This document shows positions 18,158 through 27,923 of a stretch of 64,000 nt of DNA, in pieces. Position 1 is the first letter of the stretch; each line of letters opens with the position of its first letter. Origin of the DNA: Anaerolineales bacterium (GTDB taxonomy: Bacteria > Chloroflexota > Anaerolineae > Anaerolineales > Villigracilaceae); contig JAFGSI010000038.1 in the NCBI GenBank assembly GCA_016934715.1, positions 20,041-84,040 of the forward strand, written 5' to 3'. A program made the position numbers and the translations under genes. Under the pieces are notes generated by a model. It saw nothing but the letters and a program-made list of their open reading frames with translations. It was not told the origin of the DNA and made no database searches.

Positions 18158-18613
18158 ATGGAAATCAACAATTCCACTGACGTGTGGTCCTTCCAGAAGA
18201 CACTCACTCGCCGCCTGGTCGGCTGGGCGGGGATCAGCACCGCCCTCGGGCTGGCCATGCTGCTCTTCAAGGCGCAGCTCTGGAACGGGATCGCCTTCCA
18301 GTTCGTCGGCTGGGCGCTGGTCAATTGGGCGATCGCCCTGCTTGGCGGCTGGTCGACCCGCCGGCGTCGGGCCGGGTTGACCCCCGAGCAGGCCGCCTCC
18401 CGCGGTCCGCAGGAGGCCGGTAAGCTGAGGCGCATCCTGTGGGTCAACACCGGGCTGGACGTTGTCTACATGCTTGCCGGGCTGGTGGTGGCGGTCCTTT
18501 TAAGTGAAAACCACCCTCTCTGGCTTGGTACCGGGATCGGGATCATCCTGCAGGGTGCCTTTCTGTTCGGCTTCGACTGGATCCATGCCGTGCAGGTCCA
18601 AAAATTCATGTGA
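18158..18613 (+). CDS. Small four-helix membrane protein, unknown function
   Basis: 151 residues from the ATG at 18158. Hydrophobic segments are near residues 20-38, 44-64, 88-108 and 117-137. A basic loop sits between the second and third (STRRRRAG). The longer open frame upstream has no hydrophobic pattern and is not used. I do not recognise the family beyond a helical membrane protein. It ends where the next gene's ORF begins and may be co-transcribed with it. Confidence 0.7.
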   Translation: MEINNSTDVWSFQKTLTRRLVGWAGISTALGLAMLLFKAQLWNGIAFQFVGWALVNWAIALLGGWSTRRRRAGLTPEQAASRGPQEAGKLRRILWVNTGLDVVYMLAGLVVAVLLSENHPLWLGTGIGIILQGAFLFGFDWIHAVQVQKFM

Positions 18614-18631
18614 ATGAAGGAGAGAATACGT

Positions 18632-19381
18632 ATGAAGAATACCTTGCGTCAAATCGTCGTTGTTGTGACAATCCTGGCCACGATCACCATCAACATCCTG
18701 GCCAACGCCCTGCCGATCAACGGCCTGAACACCGGCGCGATCTCGGACCGGTTCCAGGTCTACTTTGTCCCGGCCGGGTACGTTTTCTCGATCTGGGGCC
18801 TGATCTACATTGGCCTGATCGCCTACGCGGTCTACCAGGTCCTGCCGTCCCAGCGCGAGAACCCGCGCCTGCAGGTCACTGGCTGGTGGGTGGTCCTGGG
18901 CGGGCTGGCCAACAGCATCTGGATCTTCCTGTGGCACTACGAACAATTCATCGGCACCCTGGGAGCGATGCTGATCCTGCTCACCACCCTGATCCTGGTC
19001 TACCTGCAGCTGGGCATCGGCCGGACGAAGGCCTCCGCCGCCGAGACCTGGCTGGCGCGGGTGCCGTTCAGTATCTACCTGGGCTGGATCACGGTCGCCA
19101 CGGTGGCCAACGTCACTTCGCTGCTGGACTTCCTGCAGTGGGACCAGTTCGGCCTGAGCGACGGGACCTGGATGATCCTCGTCCTGGGCGCGGTGCTGGT
19201 GATTGCCGTCCTGATGAACTTCACCCGTCGCGACCTCGCCTACACGGCGGTCATCCTGTGGGCCCTGGCCGGGATCGGGGTCAAGTTTCCCGCCTCGGGC
19301 ATTGTCACGACTGCCGTCTGGGTGAGCTTCGGGATCGTCCTGCTGACGATGGTGATGGCCCTCCTGCTCAAGAAGAAATAG
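18632..19381 (+). CDS. Tryptophan-rich TspO/MBR-like membrane protein
   Basis: 249 residues from the ATG at 18632, chosen because AAGGAGAG stands 8-9 nt upstream. An in-frame ATG at 18614 overlaps that site. Six or more hydrophobic helices carry scattered Trp residues. The motif YVFSIWGLIYIGL resembles the conserved FxxxWxxlY region of the TspO family. TspO-type proteins bind tetrapyrroles and affect oxygen- or light-dependent pigment regulation. That fits the light gene neighbourhood but is inference. It is longer than classic TspO (about 160 aa). Confidence 0.78.
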   Translation: MKNTLRQIVVVVTILATITINILANALPINGLNTGAISDRFQVYFVPAGYVFSIWGLIYIGLIAYAVYQVLPSQRENPRLQVTGWWVVLGGLANSIWIFLWHYEQFIGTLGAMLILLTTLILVYLQLGIGRTKASAAETWLARVPFSIYLGWITVATVANVTSLLDFLQWDQFGLSDGTWMILVLGAVLVIAVLMNFTRRDLAYTAVILWALAGIGVKFPASGIVTTAVWVSFGIVLLTMVMALLLKKK

Positions 19382-19387
19382 CTGGGC

Positions 19388-20413
19388 ATGAAGAAACGAC
19401 GCTTGTTGCGTGGCCTGGGCGTTGCCCTGGGCGTCGTGTTGCTGGTCGTGCTGGTCGTCCCGTTGCTGGTCCCGGTCCCGCCGCTGGAGGGCAGCGTTCC
19501 ATCGGAACAACTGGCCGACTCTGACAGCCAGTTCGTCGAAATCAACGGGCTGACCGTCCATGTCAAGACGCTGGGGCAGGGCGAGCCGGTCTTCGTCCTG
19601 CTGCATGGCTTCGGGGCCAGCCTGTATTCCTGGCATGCCATCATGGAACCGCTCGGCCGGGCCGGGACGGTCATCGCCTACGACCGGGTCGCGTTTGGCC
19701 TGACCGAGCGCCCGATGGAATGGGATGGCCAGAACCCCTACAGCCCGCAGGCCAGGATCGACCTGCTGCTTGGCCTGCTCGACCATTTCGATGTCGCCCG
19801 GGCCATCCTGGTCGGCAACTCGGCCGGCGGGACGGTTTCGATGCAGTTCACCCTGCAGCATCCTGAGCGGGTCGAGGCCCTGATCCTGGTCGCTCCGGCG
19901 GTCTACCAGGACGGAGGGTCCGCATGGGTCGGTCTGCTCGGCCGGACCCCGCAGGGGCAGCGCCTGGGTCCGCTGCTGGTGCGCTCGATCCAGAGCAGGG
20001 GCCTGGAGATCCTTGACACGGCCTGGTACGATCCGTCCCGGGTCACCCCGGAGGTCCTGGCCGGCTACACCCGCCCGCTGCAGGCCGAGAACTGGGACCG
20101 GGCGCTGTGGTACTACACCATCTACAGCCAGCCCTCCGGGCTGTCCGGACGCTTGGACGAGTTCCACCTGCCGGTGCTGGTCATCAGCGGGGAGGCTGAC
20201 CGCATCGTCCCGGCCGAGAGCTCGATCCGCCTGGCGGGGGAACTGCCGGAGGCGGTCCTGGTCGTGATCCCCCGGGCCGGGCACGTACCCCACGAGGAAC
20301 AGCCCGACCTCTTCCTGCAGGCGGTCGAGGCGTTCCTGGCCCCGATTCGTTCCCTGCCCGCAGGCGGTGAGCGCCAGGGACCGTTGGGACCGCGCAAGAA
20401 CGTATTTCAGTGA
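19388..20413 (+). CDS. Membrane-anchored alpha/beta hydrolase
   Basis: 341 residues. An N-terminal transmembrane anchor (about 10-31) precedes an alpha/beta-hydrolase fold with the oxyanion region LLHGFGAS. The nucleophile elbow is GNSAGG, the acid Asp is in ISGEADRIVP and the catalytic His is in AGHVPHEEQ. The triad is complete. The substrate cannot be told from sequence. It starts 6 bp after the TspO-like gene and ends 12 bp before the selenoprotein gene. Confidence 0.88.
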   Translation: MKKRRLLRGLGVALGVVLLVVLVVPLLVPVPPLEGSVPSEQLADSDSQFVEINGLTVHVKTLGQGEPVFVLLHGFGASLYSWHAIMEPLGRAGTVIAYDRVAFGLTERPMEWDGQNPYSPQARIDLLLGLLDHFDVARAILVGNSAGGTVSMQFTLQHPERVEALILVAPAVYQDGGSAWVGLLGRTPQGQRLGPLLVRSIQSRGLEILDTAWYDPSRVTPEVLAGYTRPLQAENWDRALWYYTIYSQPSGLSGRLDEFHLPVLVISGEADRIVPAESSIRLAGELPEAVLVVIPRAGHVPHEEQPDLFLQAVEAFLAPIRSLPAGGERQGPLGPRKNVFQ

Positions 20414-20425
20414 CTGGAGGTGTTC

Positions 20426-20893
20426 ATGTCCAAAGTTGCCCTCAACACCCCTGCGCCCGATTTCGAATTGGCCGACTACACCGGCAGGCCGGTGCGCCTG
20501 TCGGACCTCCTCGGCAGGAACGTGGTGCTGGTCTTCAACCGCACCTTCCTGTGACCGTTCTGCCGTGCGCATATGGCGCAGTTGCGCCGTGACCACGACG
20601 AATTTCAGCAGCGCCGGGCCGTGATCCTGGTCGTCGGCCCTGAGAACGCCGATGCCTTCCGAAGCTACTTCAGTGAGAACAGCCTGCCTTTTATCGGACT
20701 GCCGGACCCCGAGAAGTCGGTGCTCAAGCTCTACGGGCAGGAGGTCAACCTGTTCAGGCTGGGACGCATGCCGGCCCAGGTGCTGATCGACCGCCAGGGG
20801 ATCGTCCGCTACGTCCACTACGGGCACTCGATGTCCGACATCCCCGAGAACGCTGAGCTGCTGACCCTGCTGGATGAAATGAACCTGGATTAG
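20426..20893 (+). CDS. Peroxiredoxin-like protein with in-frame UGA (probable selenoprotein, UxxC)
   Basis: One reading frame of 155 residues, with the TGA at 20552-20554 (codon 43) read as selenocysteine. The context is NRTFL-U-PFC-RAHMAQLRRD, so UGA stands exactly where the peroxidatic Cys of this AhpC/TSA-like family sits (UxxC with C46). The frame and homology continue on both sides without shift. GGAGG precedes the ATG. A short hairpin lies 11 nt after the UGA. The C-terminal half has thioredoxin-fold features (GLPDPEKSVLKLYG, PAQVLIDRQGIVRYVHYG). Without Sec insertion the gene would be split into a 42-codon fragment and a headless remainder. Confidence 0.85.
20566..20580 (+). promoter_or_regulatory. 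Candidate bacterial SECIS hairpin
   Basis: TGCGC-ATATG-GCGCA, a 5-bp GC-rich stem with a 5-nt loop that starts 16 nt after the UGA. This distance is within the range of bacterial SECIS elements, which lie inside the coding sequence just downstream of UGA. The loop lacks an obvious GGU. Confidence 0.5.
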
Positions 20894-20964
20894 CCGCGGA
20901 GAGCCAGAGATCTTCCTGCCTGTTTCCGGATGATTCCCCAAGCAGGCCCTGGCCTCAGTCGCCC

Positions 20965-21567
20965 ATGAATATTCTCACCTGGACCCTGCTCGCCTTCCTG
21001 TGCGGCTCGCTGCCCTTCTCGCTCTGGGTCGGGAAGCTGGCCCTGCGCACCGACATCCGCCAGTATGGCGATGGCAACCCGGGCATGACCAATGTCGTGC
21101 GGGCCGGCGGCAGGGCTTGGGGCCTGGTCGCCATGCTGCTGGATGGCTTCAAGGGTGCCATCCCGGTCGGGCTGGCCTACTGGCTATCCGGCCTGGGCGG
21201 CCCGGGGATGGCCCTGATCGCCATCGCCCCGATCCTCGGGCATGCCTTCTCACCCCTGCTCAAGTTCCGCGGCGGCAAGGCTGTGGCGGTCACCTTCGGG
21301 GTTTGGACCGGGCTGACCCTCTTCCAGGGGCCGATCCTGCTCGGGATCACCCTCGGGCTGACCGTGGCGGTCAGCCCCTCGCCCGGCTGGCAGCTGTTCC
21401 CGGGCATGACTGTTGTGCTCCTCACCCTGCTGCTCGGCGCGGCCCCGGGCTGGATGCTGGCTGTCTGGGGGGTCAATCTGCTCGTCTTCCTGTGGAAGCA
21501 CCGCCGCGAGCTGCGCAGGCCGCCGCGCCTGCAGCCTGGGCTGCGGCGGCTCTTCCGCCTGCCATGA
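20965..21567 (+). CDS. plsY: Glycerol-3-phosphate acyltransferase PlsY
   Basis: 200 residues, five hydrophobic segments. PlsY motifs are GSLPFS, GDGNPGMTNVVR (the GxGNxGxTNxxR acyl-phosphate loop) and HAFSPLLKFRGGKAVAV. It transfers the acyl group from acyl-phosphate to glycerol-3-phosphate, the first step of phospholipid synthesis. The stop overlaps the start of the lycopene cyclase gene (ATGA), so the two are translationally coupled. Confidence 0.92.
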   Translation: MNILTWTLLAFLCGSLPFSLWVGKLALRTDIRQYGDGNPGMTNVVRAGGRAWGLVAMLLDGFKGAIPVGLAYWLSGLGGPGMALIAIAPILGHAFSPLLKFRGGKAVAVTFGVWTGLTLFQGPILLGITLGLTVAVSPSPGWQLFPGMTVVLLTLLLGAAPGWMLAVWGVNLLVFLWKHRRELRRPPRLQPGLRRLFRLP

Positions 21568-22712
21568 AAGCATACGATTTCGCCATCCTGGGTGGTGGGG
21601 CCGCCGGGCTGAGCCTGGCGCTTGCGTTCGCCCGCAGCCCGCTCAAGGACCGCTCGATCCTGATCGTCGAGAAGGACGCCAAGGACAGCAACGACCGCAC
21701 CTGGTGCTTCTGGACCGATGAACTCTCCCCCTATGAGGCGATTGCCCGCCACGTCTGGCCCCGCCTGCGCTTCCGCAGCCCTGGCCTCGATCGCACCTGG
21801 GACCTGGCGCCGTTCCGCTACGTCCTGCTGCGCGGCCTGGATTTCTACAATTTTGCCCGCGCAGAATTAAGAAAACAGCCGGTCACCTTTGTGCGCGCTG
21901 CAGGGGAGGTGGAGGACGGTGAGGAGCATGCCCGGGTCCTGGTGGACGGGGGGGAATTTCGGGCGGCCTGGGCTTTCGACAGCCGCATCCGCCCCTCGGA
22001 CGTGGTCCCGCGGCCGCCCTACAACTATCTCAAACAGCATTTCCTCGGTTGGGAGGTCGAGACGGCGAATCCGGTCTTCGACCCGCAGGTGGTGACCCTC
22101 TTCGACCTGCGCACCCCCCAGCGCGGCGGGATCACCTTCTTTTATGTCCTGCCCTTCAGCCCGCGGCGGGCCCTGGTCGAGTACACCCTCTTTTCGCCCG
22201 AACTGCTCCCGGGGGAGGAGTACCAGGCGGCCCTGGGCGGCCATCTGGCCGAGATCGGCGCAGGCGCGTACCGCATCCTGGAGGCCGAGCGCGGCGTCAT
22301 CCCGATGAGCGACCATCCTCTCCCGCGCCGCCTCGGACGGCGGGTGCTGGCAATCGGGACGCGCGGCGGGCGGGTCAAGCCATCCACCGGCTATGCCTTT
22401 GCCCGCATCCAGCGTGACTCTGCCCGCATCGTTGACTCGTTGATCCGCCTGGATCATCCTTTTGGGTTTCCCCCTGACCCCCTCCGTTTCCGACTGCATG
22501 ATTCCATCCTGCTCGAACTGCTGGGAAGCGAGCCTGACCTGGGCCGGCCGGTCTTCGAGGCCATCTTCGCCAGGAACCCGGTCCAGCGGGTGCTTAAATT
22601 CCTGGACAACCGCTCTGCGCCGCTCGAGGACCTGGCGGTCATGAGTTCCTACGCCCCCTGGCCGTTCCTGCGGGCGATCGGGCGGCGTTTCTTTGGAAAG
22701 GCCCAGGGATGA
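21564..22712 (+). CDS. crtY: Lycopene cyclase (CrtY/CrtL type)
   Basis: 382 residues from the ATG at 21564. FAD/NAD-binding GGGAAGLSLA at the N terminus is followed by NDRTWCFW, typical of bacterial lycopene beta-cyclases, and PYNYLKQHFLGWEVE. The later segments GVIPMSDHPLPRR and GGRVKPSTGYAFARIQ also fit. It cyclises lycopene ends to beta-ionone rings, completing the crt pathway begun by crtB and crtI about 7 kb upstream. It overlaps plsY by 4 bp and the next small gene by 4 bp. Confidence 0.9.
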   Translation: MKAYDFAILGGGAAGLSLALAFARSPLKDRSILIVEKDAKDSNDRTWCFWTDELSPYEAIARHVWPRLRFRSPGLDRTWDLAPFRYVLLRGLDFYNFARAELRKQPVTFVRAAGEVEDGEEHARVLVDGGEFRAAWAFDSRIRPSDVVPRPPYNYLKQHFLGWEVETANPVFDPQVVTLFDLRTPQRGGITFFYVLPFSPRRALVEYTLFSPELLPGEEYQAALGGHLAEIGAGAYRILEAERGVIPMSDHPLPRRLGRRVLAIGTRGGRVKPSTGYAFARIQRDSARIVDSLIRLDHPFGFPPDPLRFRLHDSILLELLGSEPDLGRPVFEAIFARNPVQRVLKFLDNRSAPLEDLAVMSSYAPWPFLRAIGRRFFGKAQG

Positions 22713-23161
22713 ACGAAGAATGGCAAACCGTTCCAGGGATCGTCGTCGCCGGTCACCGGGTCGCCTCGGGGCCGTCGCAGGAGTATCCTTATGGTTCCCT
22801 GGAGAGGCAAAGGCCGTTCTTTCAGGTCGGGGGCCTGGACCTGGACCGTTTCTTCCTCGGCACGCTGAACATCTCGATCGCCCCCCGGCGCTGGGAGATG
22901 GTCCGGCCGCAGTACACCTTTCGCGGCATCGCCTGGACCGACCTGCACCCGCCCGAGGATTTTTCGTTCTCCGCCTGCCGGGTACGCTTTGATGGAAAAG
23001 AATATGAAGGCTGGGTCTACTACCCCCACCCGGAGACCAAGATCCGCCATTTCCAGGACCCGGCGATGATCGAGGTCATCGCCGAGAAGATCCCCGGCCT
23101 CGGCTACGGAGCGCGGTTGGAATTGGATTTAAACACGGGGGAAATCCGGATCCTTGCGTAG
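22709..23161 (+). CDS. Conserved hypothetical protein with GTLN motif
   Basis: 150 residues, starting in an ATGA overlap with the lycopene cyclase stop. The segments GHRVASGPS and FLGTLNISI resemble the beta-barrel pattern of CTP-dependent riboflavin kinases (DUF120), which carry a conserved GTLN. The similarity is only local and the rest is not recognised. It has no signal peptide or membrane segment, so it is a soluble cytoplasmic protein. Function unassigned. Confidence 0.6.
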   Translation: MNEEWQTVPGIVVAGHRVASGPSQEYPYGSLERQRPFFQVGGLDLDRFFLGTLNISIAPRRWEMVRPQYTFRGIAWTDLHPPEDFSFSACRVRFDGKEYEGWVYYPHPETKIRHFQDPAMIEVIAEKIPGLGYGARLELDLNTGEIRILA

Positions 23162-23275
23162 GGGGAGACCTGTATGTCCGCCCCTGGTTGGGTGTGGGTG
23201 AAAATCTCGGGATCCTGCGCCTGGCTCTCTTCCACCCCGGAGGGGATTCCCGCTTGAAAATGGGGGCAGAAGGAA

Positions 23276-23307
23276 CCGTCGGGGCGCACAGTAGCACGCC
23301 CCGACGG
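23276..23307 (-). terminator. Hairpin after ftsZ (possible terminator of dcw cluster)
   Basis: CCGTCGGGGCG, a 10-nt loop and its exact complement, 28 bp beyond the ftsZ stop. On the minus strand it is followed by TTCCTTCT, a weak U-tract. It separates the convergent ftsZ and GTLN-protein genes. Confidence 0.6.
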
Positions 23308-23334
23308 CATTCTCTCAGGAGGAAGGACTGGCGC

Positions 23335-24483
23335 TCAGCGGCGGTTGCGCAGGAAGGTCGGGATGTCCAGATCCTCGGTGTTGAAGGTCTGAGTCTGGAA
23401 CTCGCCGTTCAGGGTATGGCTGGTCTGCGCTTCCACGCTGACGGTCTCTTCCTGGCGGATGCTCGGACGGATCTCGGCGGCGATTGGGCGCACCGTCGGC
23501 CGGACCTGGGCGACGCGCCGCGGCAGGCCGGAGCGTTCGAACCCGGTGGCGATGACTGTGACCCGGATCATATCGCCCATTTCGGCGTCGATGACCGCCC
23601 CGAAGATCATGTTGACGTCGGGGTGGGCGGTCTCGCGGATGATCGCTGCCGCCTGGTTGACCTCGAAGAGGGTCAGGCTGGGACCGCCGGTCACATTGAA
23701 CAGGACGCCGCGCGCCCCGTCGATGGTGATATCGAGCAGCTGGCTGGAGATGGCCTGCTCAGCGGCCAGGCGGGCGCGATCGTCGCCCTCGGCCCGGCCG
23801 ACAGCCATCAGCGCGGCCCCGCCTTCGCCCATGATCGTCCTGACGTCGGCGAAATCCAGGTTGATCAAGCCGGGGACGGTGATCAGCTCGGAGATCCCGG
23901 CAATGCCCTGGCGCAGGACCTCGTCGGCCACCTTGAAGGCATCCTGCAGGCTGGAGCGTTTGTCGACGATCTGCAGCAGGCGGTCGTTGGGGATGACGAT
24001 CAGTGTGTCGGCCTGTTCTTTGAGTTTGGACATGCCGTCCTCGCAGGACTGCATCCGGCGGCTGCCTTCGAAGGTGAAGGGCCGGGTGACCACGCCGATG
24101 GTCAGGGCCCCGCATTCGCGGGCGATCTGGGCCACGATCGGGGCTGCGCCGGTGCCGGTCCCGCCGCCCAGACCGGCGGTCACGAAGACCATGTCCGACC
24201 CCTTGAGCACGGTGTACAGTTCCTCGGCCGACTCTTCGGCCGACTTCTCTCCGATCTCCGGTTTACCTCCGGCGCCCAGACCGCGGGTCAGCTTGTTGCC
24301 GATGCGCACCCGGGTGGAAGCCCGGGAAAGCAGCAGCGCCTGGGCATCCGTGTTGACGGCGACGAACTCGACGCCCTGGATGCCCTCTTCGATCATCCGG
24401 TTGACGGCGTTGCAACCGCCGCCGCCAACGCCGACGACCTTGATGTGGGCAAAACTTTCGGTCTGCATTTTCTTGGTATCCAT
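23335..24483 (-). CDS. ftsZ: Cell division protein FtsZ
   Basis: 382 residues. Tubulin-type GTPase with [11 protein letters not shown], the signature loop [12 protein letters not shown], and RVTVIATGF in the C-terminal domain. It polymerises into the division ring. The C terminus ends [11 protein letters not shown], the short peptide that binds FtsA. AGGAGG stands before the start. It is the last gene of the minus-strand dcw cluster, directly after ftsA. Confidence 0.97.
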   Translation of the reverse strand: MDTKKMQTESFAHIKVVGVGGGGCNAVNRMIEEGIQGVEFVAVNTDAQALLLSRASTRVRIGNKLTRGLGAGGKPEIGEKSAEESAEELYTVLKGSDMVFVTAGLGGGTGTGAAPIVAQIARECGALTIGVVTRPFTFEGSRRMQSCEDGMSKLKEQADTLIVIPNDRLLQIVDKRSSLQDAFKVADEVLRQGIAGISELITVPGLINLDFADVRTIMGEGGAALMAVGRAEGDDRARLAAEQAISSQLLDITIDGARGVLFNVTGGPSLTLFEVNQAAAIIRETAHPDVNMIFGAVIDAEMGDMIRVTVIATGFERSGLPRRVAQVRPTVRPIAAEIRPSIRQEETVSVEAQTSHTLNGEFQTQTFNTEDLDIPTFLRNRR

Positions 24484-24560
24484 CGTGATCCTCCTGAATG
24501 TGTCGTGCAGGTTCGATAATGTGTTCGGACGGACCGGCCGGGGCCGTCGCGGTGAGTTGT

Positions 24561-25799
24561 TCAGGGCAGCAACCTTTTGAGCCAGTTCTTTACGGCCGAC
24601 AGGTCGAGGCGGCTGTCTTGCTTCGGGCGGCGGTTGCGCGCCCGGTGCCCGGGAGGGGCATCTTCTTCCGCCAGGGCGGATGCGTAATGCAGCAGGCCAA
24701 TGCTGGTCGAGTAGGCCGGCGATTGCAGCGCGTCGACCAGGCCGACCAGGTTCTCCGGCCGGGCGGTGCGCACCGGCATGCCGAGCACCTGGGCTGCCAG
24801 CTGGCGGATGCCTGGCAGGGCGCTCGTGCCGCCGGTCAGGACCATGCCAGCCGGCAGCAGACCATCGTATCCCGAGCGCTTGATCTCCTGCAGGGTCAGG
24901 GCGAAGATCTCCTCGACCCGGGCCTCAATGATATGGGCCATGTCGTGGCGGCTGAACTCGATCGGCCCTTCGGCTCCGAACGATTGCACCTTGAAGGTCT
25001 CTTCCGCGCCGACGCCCGACCGGAGGGCATAGCCGTGCTTCTTCTTGATCTCCTCAGCCTGCGGGATCGGCAGGCGCAGGCCGTGGGCGATGTCGTTGGT
25101 GACGTGGTTGCCGCCCACCGCCAGGACCATCGTGTGCCAGACGTGGCCCTCGACATACAGGGCCAGATCGGTCGTCCCGCCGCCGATATCGCAGACCGCC
25201 ACGCCTTGCTGGCGCTCGGTCTCTCTCAGGACCACCTCGCCGGAGGCCAGCGGGTTGAGCACGAACTGGATCACTTCCACGCCCGCTTCTCCGACCGACT
25301 GGCGCAGGTTCTCGACAGTGGCCTGGGCGGCGGTGATGATGTGGGCCTCGACCTCCAGCCGGTAGCCGTGCATCCCGACCGGCTGCTGGATGCCGTCCTG
25401 GCCGTCGACGCTGAAGCCGCGCTCGACGATGTGGATGATCTCGCGGTTGTGCGGGATGGCGACTGCCCGGGCGGCGTCCAGGGCCCGGGCGATGTCGACC
25501 TCGTCGATCGTATCGCCCGAGACCGCGGCCACGCCGCGGCTGTTGATCGAGGAGACATGCGCCCCGGCCAGGCTGACCACCGCCCCGGTGATTTCCACGC
25601 CCGAGGTCTGCTCGGCCTTGCGCACCGAGCGGGTGATGACCTGGGAGGCAGCCTTCAGGTCGACGATCACGCCCTTGCGGATGCCTTCCGACGGCTCGAT
25701 GCCCACACCCAGGATGCGGATGCGTTCAGCCTCGACCCGCCCGACCAGGGTGCAGACTTTGGTGGTACCTACGTCGATTCCAACAACAATATCGTCCAT
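24561..25799 (-). CDS. ftsA: Cell division protein FtsA
   Basis: 412 residues. Actin-like ATPase with [12 protein letters not shown] (phosphate 1), [12 protein letters not shown] (phosphate 2) and [14 protein letters not shown] (adenosine). FtsA tethers FtsZ to the membrane and recruits the divisome. The C terminus ends in an amphipathic basic segment ([11 protein letters not shown]), as expected for a membrane-targeting helix. The start is 2 bp from the ftsQ stop. Confidence 0.96.
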   Translation of the reverse strand: MDDIVVGIDVGTTKVCTLVGRVEAERIRILGVGIEPSEGIRKGVIVDLKAASQVITRSVRKAEQTSGVEITGAVVSLAGAHVSSINSRGVAAVSGDTIDEVDIARALDAARAVAIPHNREIIHIVERGFSVDGQDGIQQPVGMHGYRLEVEAHIITAAQATVENLRQSVGEAGVEVIQFVLNPLASGEVVLRETERQQGVAVCDIGGGTTDLALYVEGHVWHTMVLAVGGNHVTNDIAHGLRLPIPQAEEIKKKHGYALRSGVGAEETFKVQSFGAEGPIEFSRHDMAHIIEARVEEIFALTLQEIKRSGYDGLLPAGMVLTGGTSALPGIRQLAAQVLGMPVRTARPENLVGLVDALQSPAYSTSIGLLHYASALAEEDAPPGHRARNRRPKQDSRLDLSAVKNWLKRLLP

Positions 25800-25801
25800 G
25801 G

Positions 25802-26824
25802 CTACTTGTAGAAGGGGGCGTCCAGATATTCCATGCTGATCAGCGTGGGTTGGATGCCGCCAGAGGTAAGGGCGTCGACGATGGCCTGATAGGCCACCAG
25901 TTTCATCGGGATCTCATCCGTGTTCTGACCGAAATAGACGAACCAGCCGCGCGGGTCCTGCCAGCCCAGGCCGTACTGCGGGTCGTAGAGCATCTGCGTG
26001 CCAGCCGGGACGTAGAGAGCCAGGTCGAGCATCACCCGGACCATCTCCGGGGCCAGGTAAGGCCGGGCATGGGCGGGGGTGTCGATCGGCACCGCCACCG
26101 TCGGCGGGGTCCCGCCCGCATGGATCGTCACCAGGCCCTCGACCGTGCCGCGCGGCGGGAAGGCCACCCCGGTGGTGTCGATCCAGGTCAGGGCTCCGTC
26201 CTGGTACCAGGCGATGACCGGGGTCCGCTCGGCGAGCACCACCACGATCTTGTTGGGGAAGCCGATGTGTACTTCGGCGCTGGCCAGGTCGGGGTAGGAG
26301 GCTCGCAGGGCGGCCTCGGCCTGGGCCGGGACTGCTTCGAAGACCGGCCGTCCGGCCAGGCGGATGGCGGCGTTGACCTCGGGCGCCCCCAGGCGCTGGT
26401 TGCCGATGATCTCGGCCTCCCCGAGCGTGAAAGAGGCCGAGGTCCACAGCGTGTAGAGCACGAAGGCCAGCAGGGCGGTCAGGGCTGCCGAGACCCAGCG
26501 CGGGCTGAACCTGGGCAGGCTGATGCCGGGGGCGCGCACATCGGCCTGGCCGAGCGTGAAGGCGATATCGAAACGCTGGCCCTTTTGCCTGGCCTGGCTT
26601 TTCGGTTGGGCCTGGCGCGGCTTGTGGCTCCTGGGCGGCTTCCTGTAGACCGGCTCCAGGTTCTGGTCCATGCGGCGGGAGCGCGGCTCGCCTGGCAGGG
26701 AAACGGTCTCCGGCCGGTAGGCGGTCCTGGAACGGGTCTCCGGGCGGCGCCTGGCGCCCTCGGGGCCCTTCTGGTGCGGGTTGCGAACGAAGCGATTGCC
26801 CTTGGACTGCGTCTTTGTGCTCAT
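25802..26824 (-). CDS. ftsQ: Cell division protein FtsQ/DivIB
   Basis: 340 residues from the ATG at 26824, which overlaps the ddl stop codon (ATGA). A longer frame upstream lies inside ddl and is rejected. A long basic cytoplasmic tail (about 1-125) leads to one transmembrane helix (WVSAALTALLAFVLYTLW). A POTRA domain (FTLGEAEIIGNQRL...) and a FtsQ beta domain (VVVLAERTPVIAWYQDG) follow. It links early and late division proteins. The tail is longer than in most bacteria. Confidence 0.9.
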   Translation of the reverse strand: MSTKTQSKGNRFVRNPHQKGPEGARRRPETRSRTAYRPETVSLPGEPRSRRMDQNLEPVYRKPPRSHKPRQAQPKSQARQKGQRFDIAFTLGQADVRAPGISLPRFSPRWVSAALTALLAFVLYTLWTSASFTLGEAEIIGNQRLGAPEVNAAIRLAGRPVFEAVPAQAEAALRASYPDLASAEVHIGFPNKIVVVLAERTPVIAWYQDGALTWIDTTGVAFPPRGTVEGLVTIHAGGTPPTVAVPIDTPAHARPYLAPEMVRVMLDLALYVPAGTQMLYDPQYGLGWQDPRGWFVYFGQNTDEIPMKLVAYQAIVDALTSGGIQPTLISMEYLDAPFYK

Positions 26825-27923
26825 GATGTACTCCGAAAGCGGCGTTCGGTGCGGTCGCGCTCGGCCTTGCGTTCCAGGGCCAGGGTGATCAGGCGTTCGA
26901 CCAGCTGCGGATAGGCCAGCCCGCTGGCCTCCCACAGCTTGGGGTACATGCTGATGCTGGTGAAGCCCGGGATGGTGTTGACCTCGTTCAGGTAGATCCG
27001 GCCGGTTTCCTTCTCGAGGAAGAAATCCACCCGGGCCATCCCGGCGCAGTCGATCGCCTGGAAGGCCTTCACGGCGGTGGCCCGGATCTCGGCGGAGGTC
27101 TCCGGGGGCAGGGGCGCCGGGATCAGCAGGCCGGAGGTCCCATCGACGTACTTCGACTCATAGGAGTAGAACTCGCGACTGGGCACGACTTCGCCCGGTA
27201 CGGAGGCCTGCGGCTCGTCGTTGCCGAGCACGCTGACCTCGATCTCGCGTGCCTCGACGCCGCGCTCGACCAGCACCCGCCGGTCGTAGGCGGCGGCTTC
27301 CAGCAGGCCCTCGCCCAGGTCGGCCCGGCTGTTGCACTTGGTGATCCCGACCGACGAGCCCAGATTGGCCGGCTTGATGAACAGCGGGTAGGGGCCGACC
27401 GCCTCAGACCGCTTTTGGACGGCCGGCATGTCCCGTTCGATCTCGCTGCGCAAGACGATGGCCGCCTCGACGACCGGGATGCCGTGGGCGCGCATCACGT
27501 CCTTGAACACGCCCTTGTCCATCCCGACCGCAGAGCCGGTCACCCCGGCGCCGACGTAAGCCACATCGGCCATCTCGAGCAGGCCCTGCAGGGTGCCGTC
27601 CTCGCCAAAGGTTCCGTGCAGCACCGGGAAGACCACGTCGATGGCGGCCAGCAGGCCCGGGGTCCCGTCCTGCAGGCTGTACAGGCCGGGGCGGGACGGG
27701 TCTGGCAGGATCGTACAGGGGGTCAGGCGGGTGCTCTCGCCCTGCTCCAGGGCTTCGCGGGCCTCCGCTCCGGTCAGCCAGGCGCCTTCGTGGGTAATGC
27801 CGACCTGGTGGACCTCGTAGCGGGCCGGGTCGAGCACGGACAGCAGCGAGCGGGCCGAGGCTAGCGAGACCTCGTGCTCACCCGATCTGCCACCGAAGAG
27901 GACGACCACGCGCATTTTCTCCA

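Noticed and set aside
17878..18180. GTG-started frame of 100 codons after the photolyase with a good ribosome binding site
   Set aside because: No recognisable domain, unlikely composition, and it overlaps the start of a clear membrane protein gene. Kept only as a note in the gap entry.
20573..20893. Separate gene starting at the ATG inside the peroxiredoxin-like frame
   Set aside because: It lacks the active-site segment and a ribosome binding site. Frame continuity across the UGA supports one selenoprotein gene.
18500..20941. 813-codon minus-strand open frame opposite five genes
   Set aside because: Gln/Asp/Arg-rich low-complexity shadow with no domain. It runs across several well-identified plus-strand genes.
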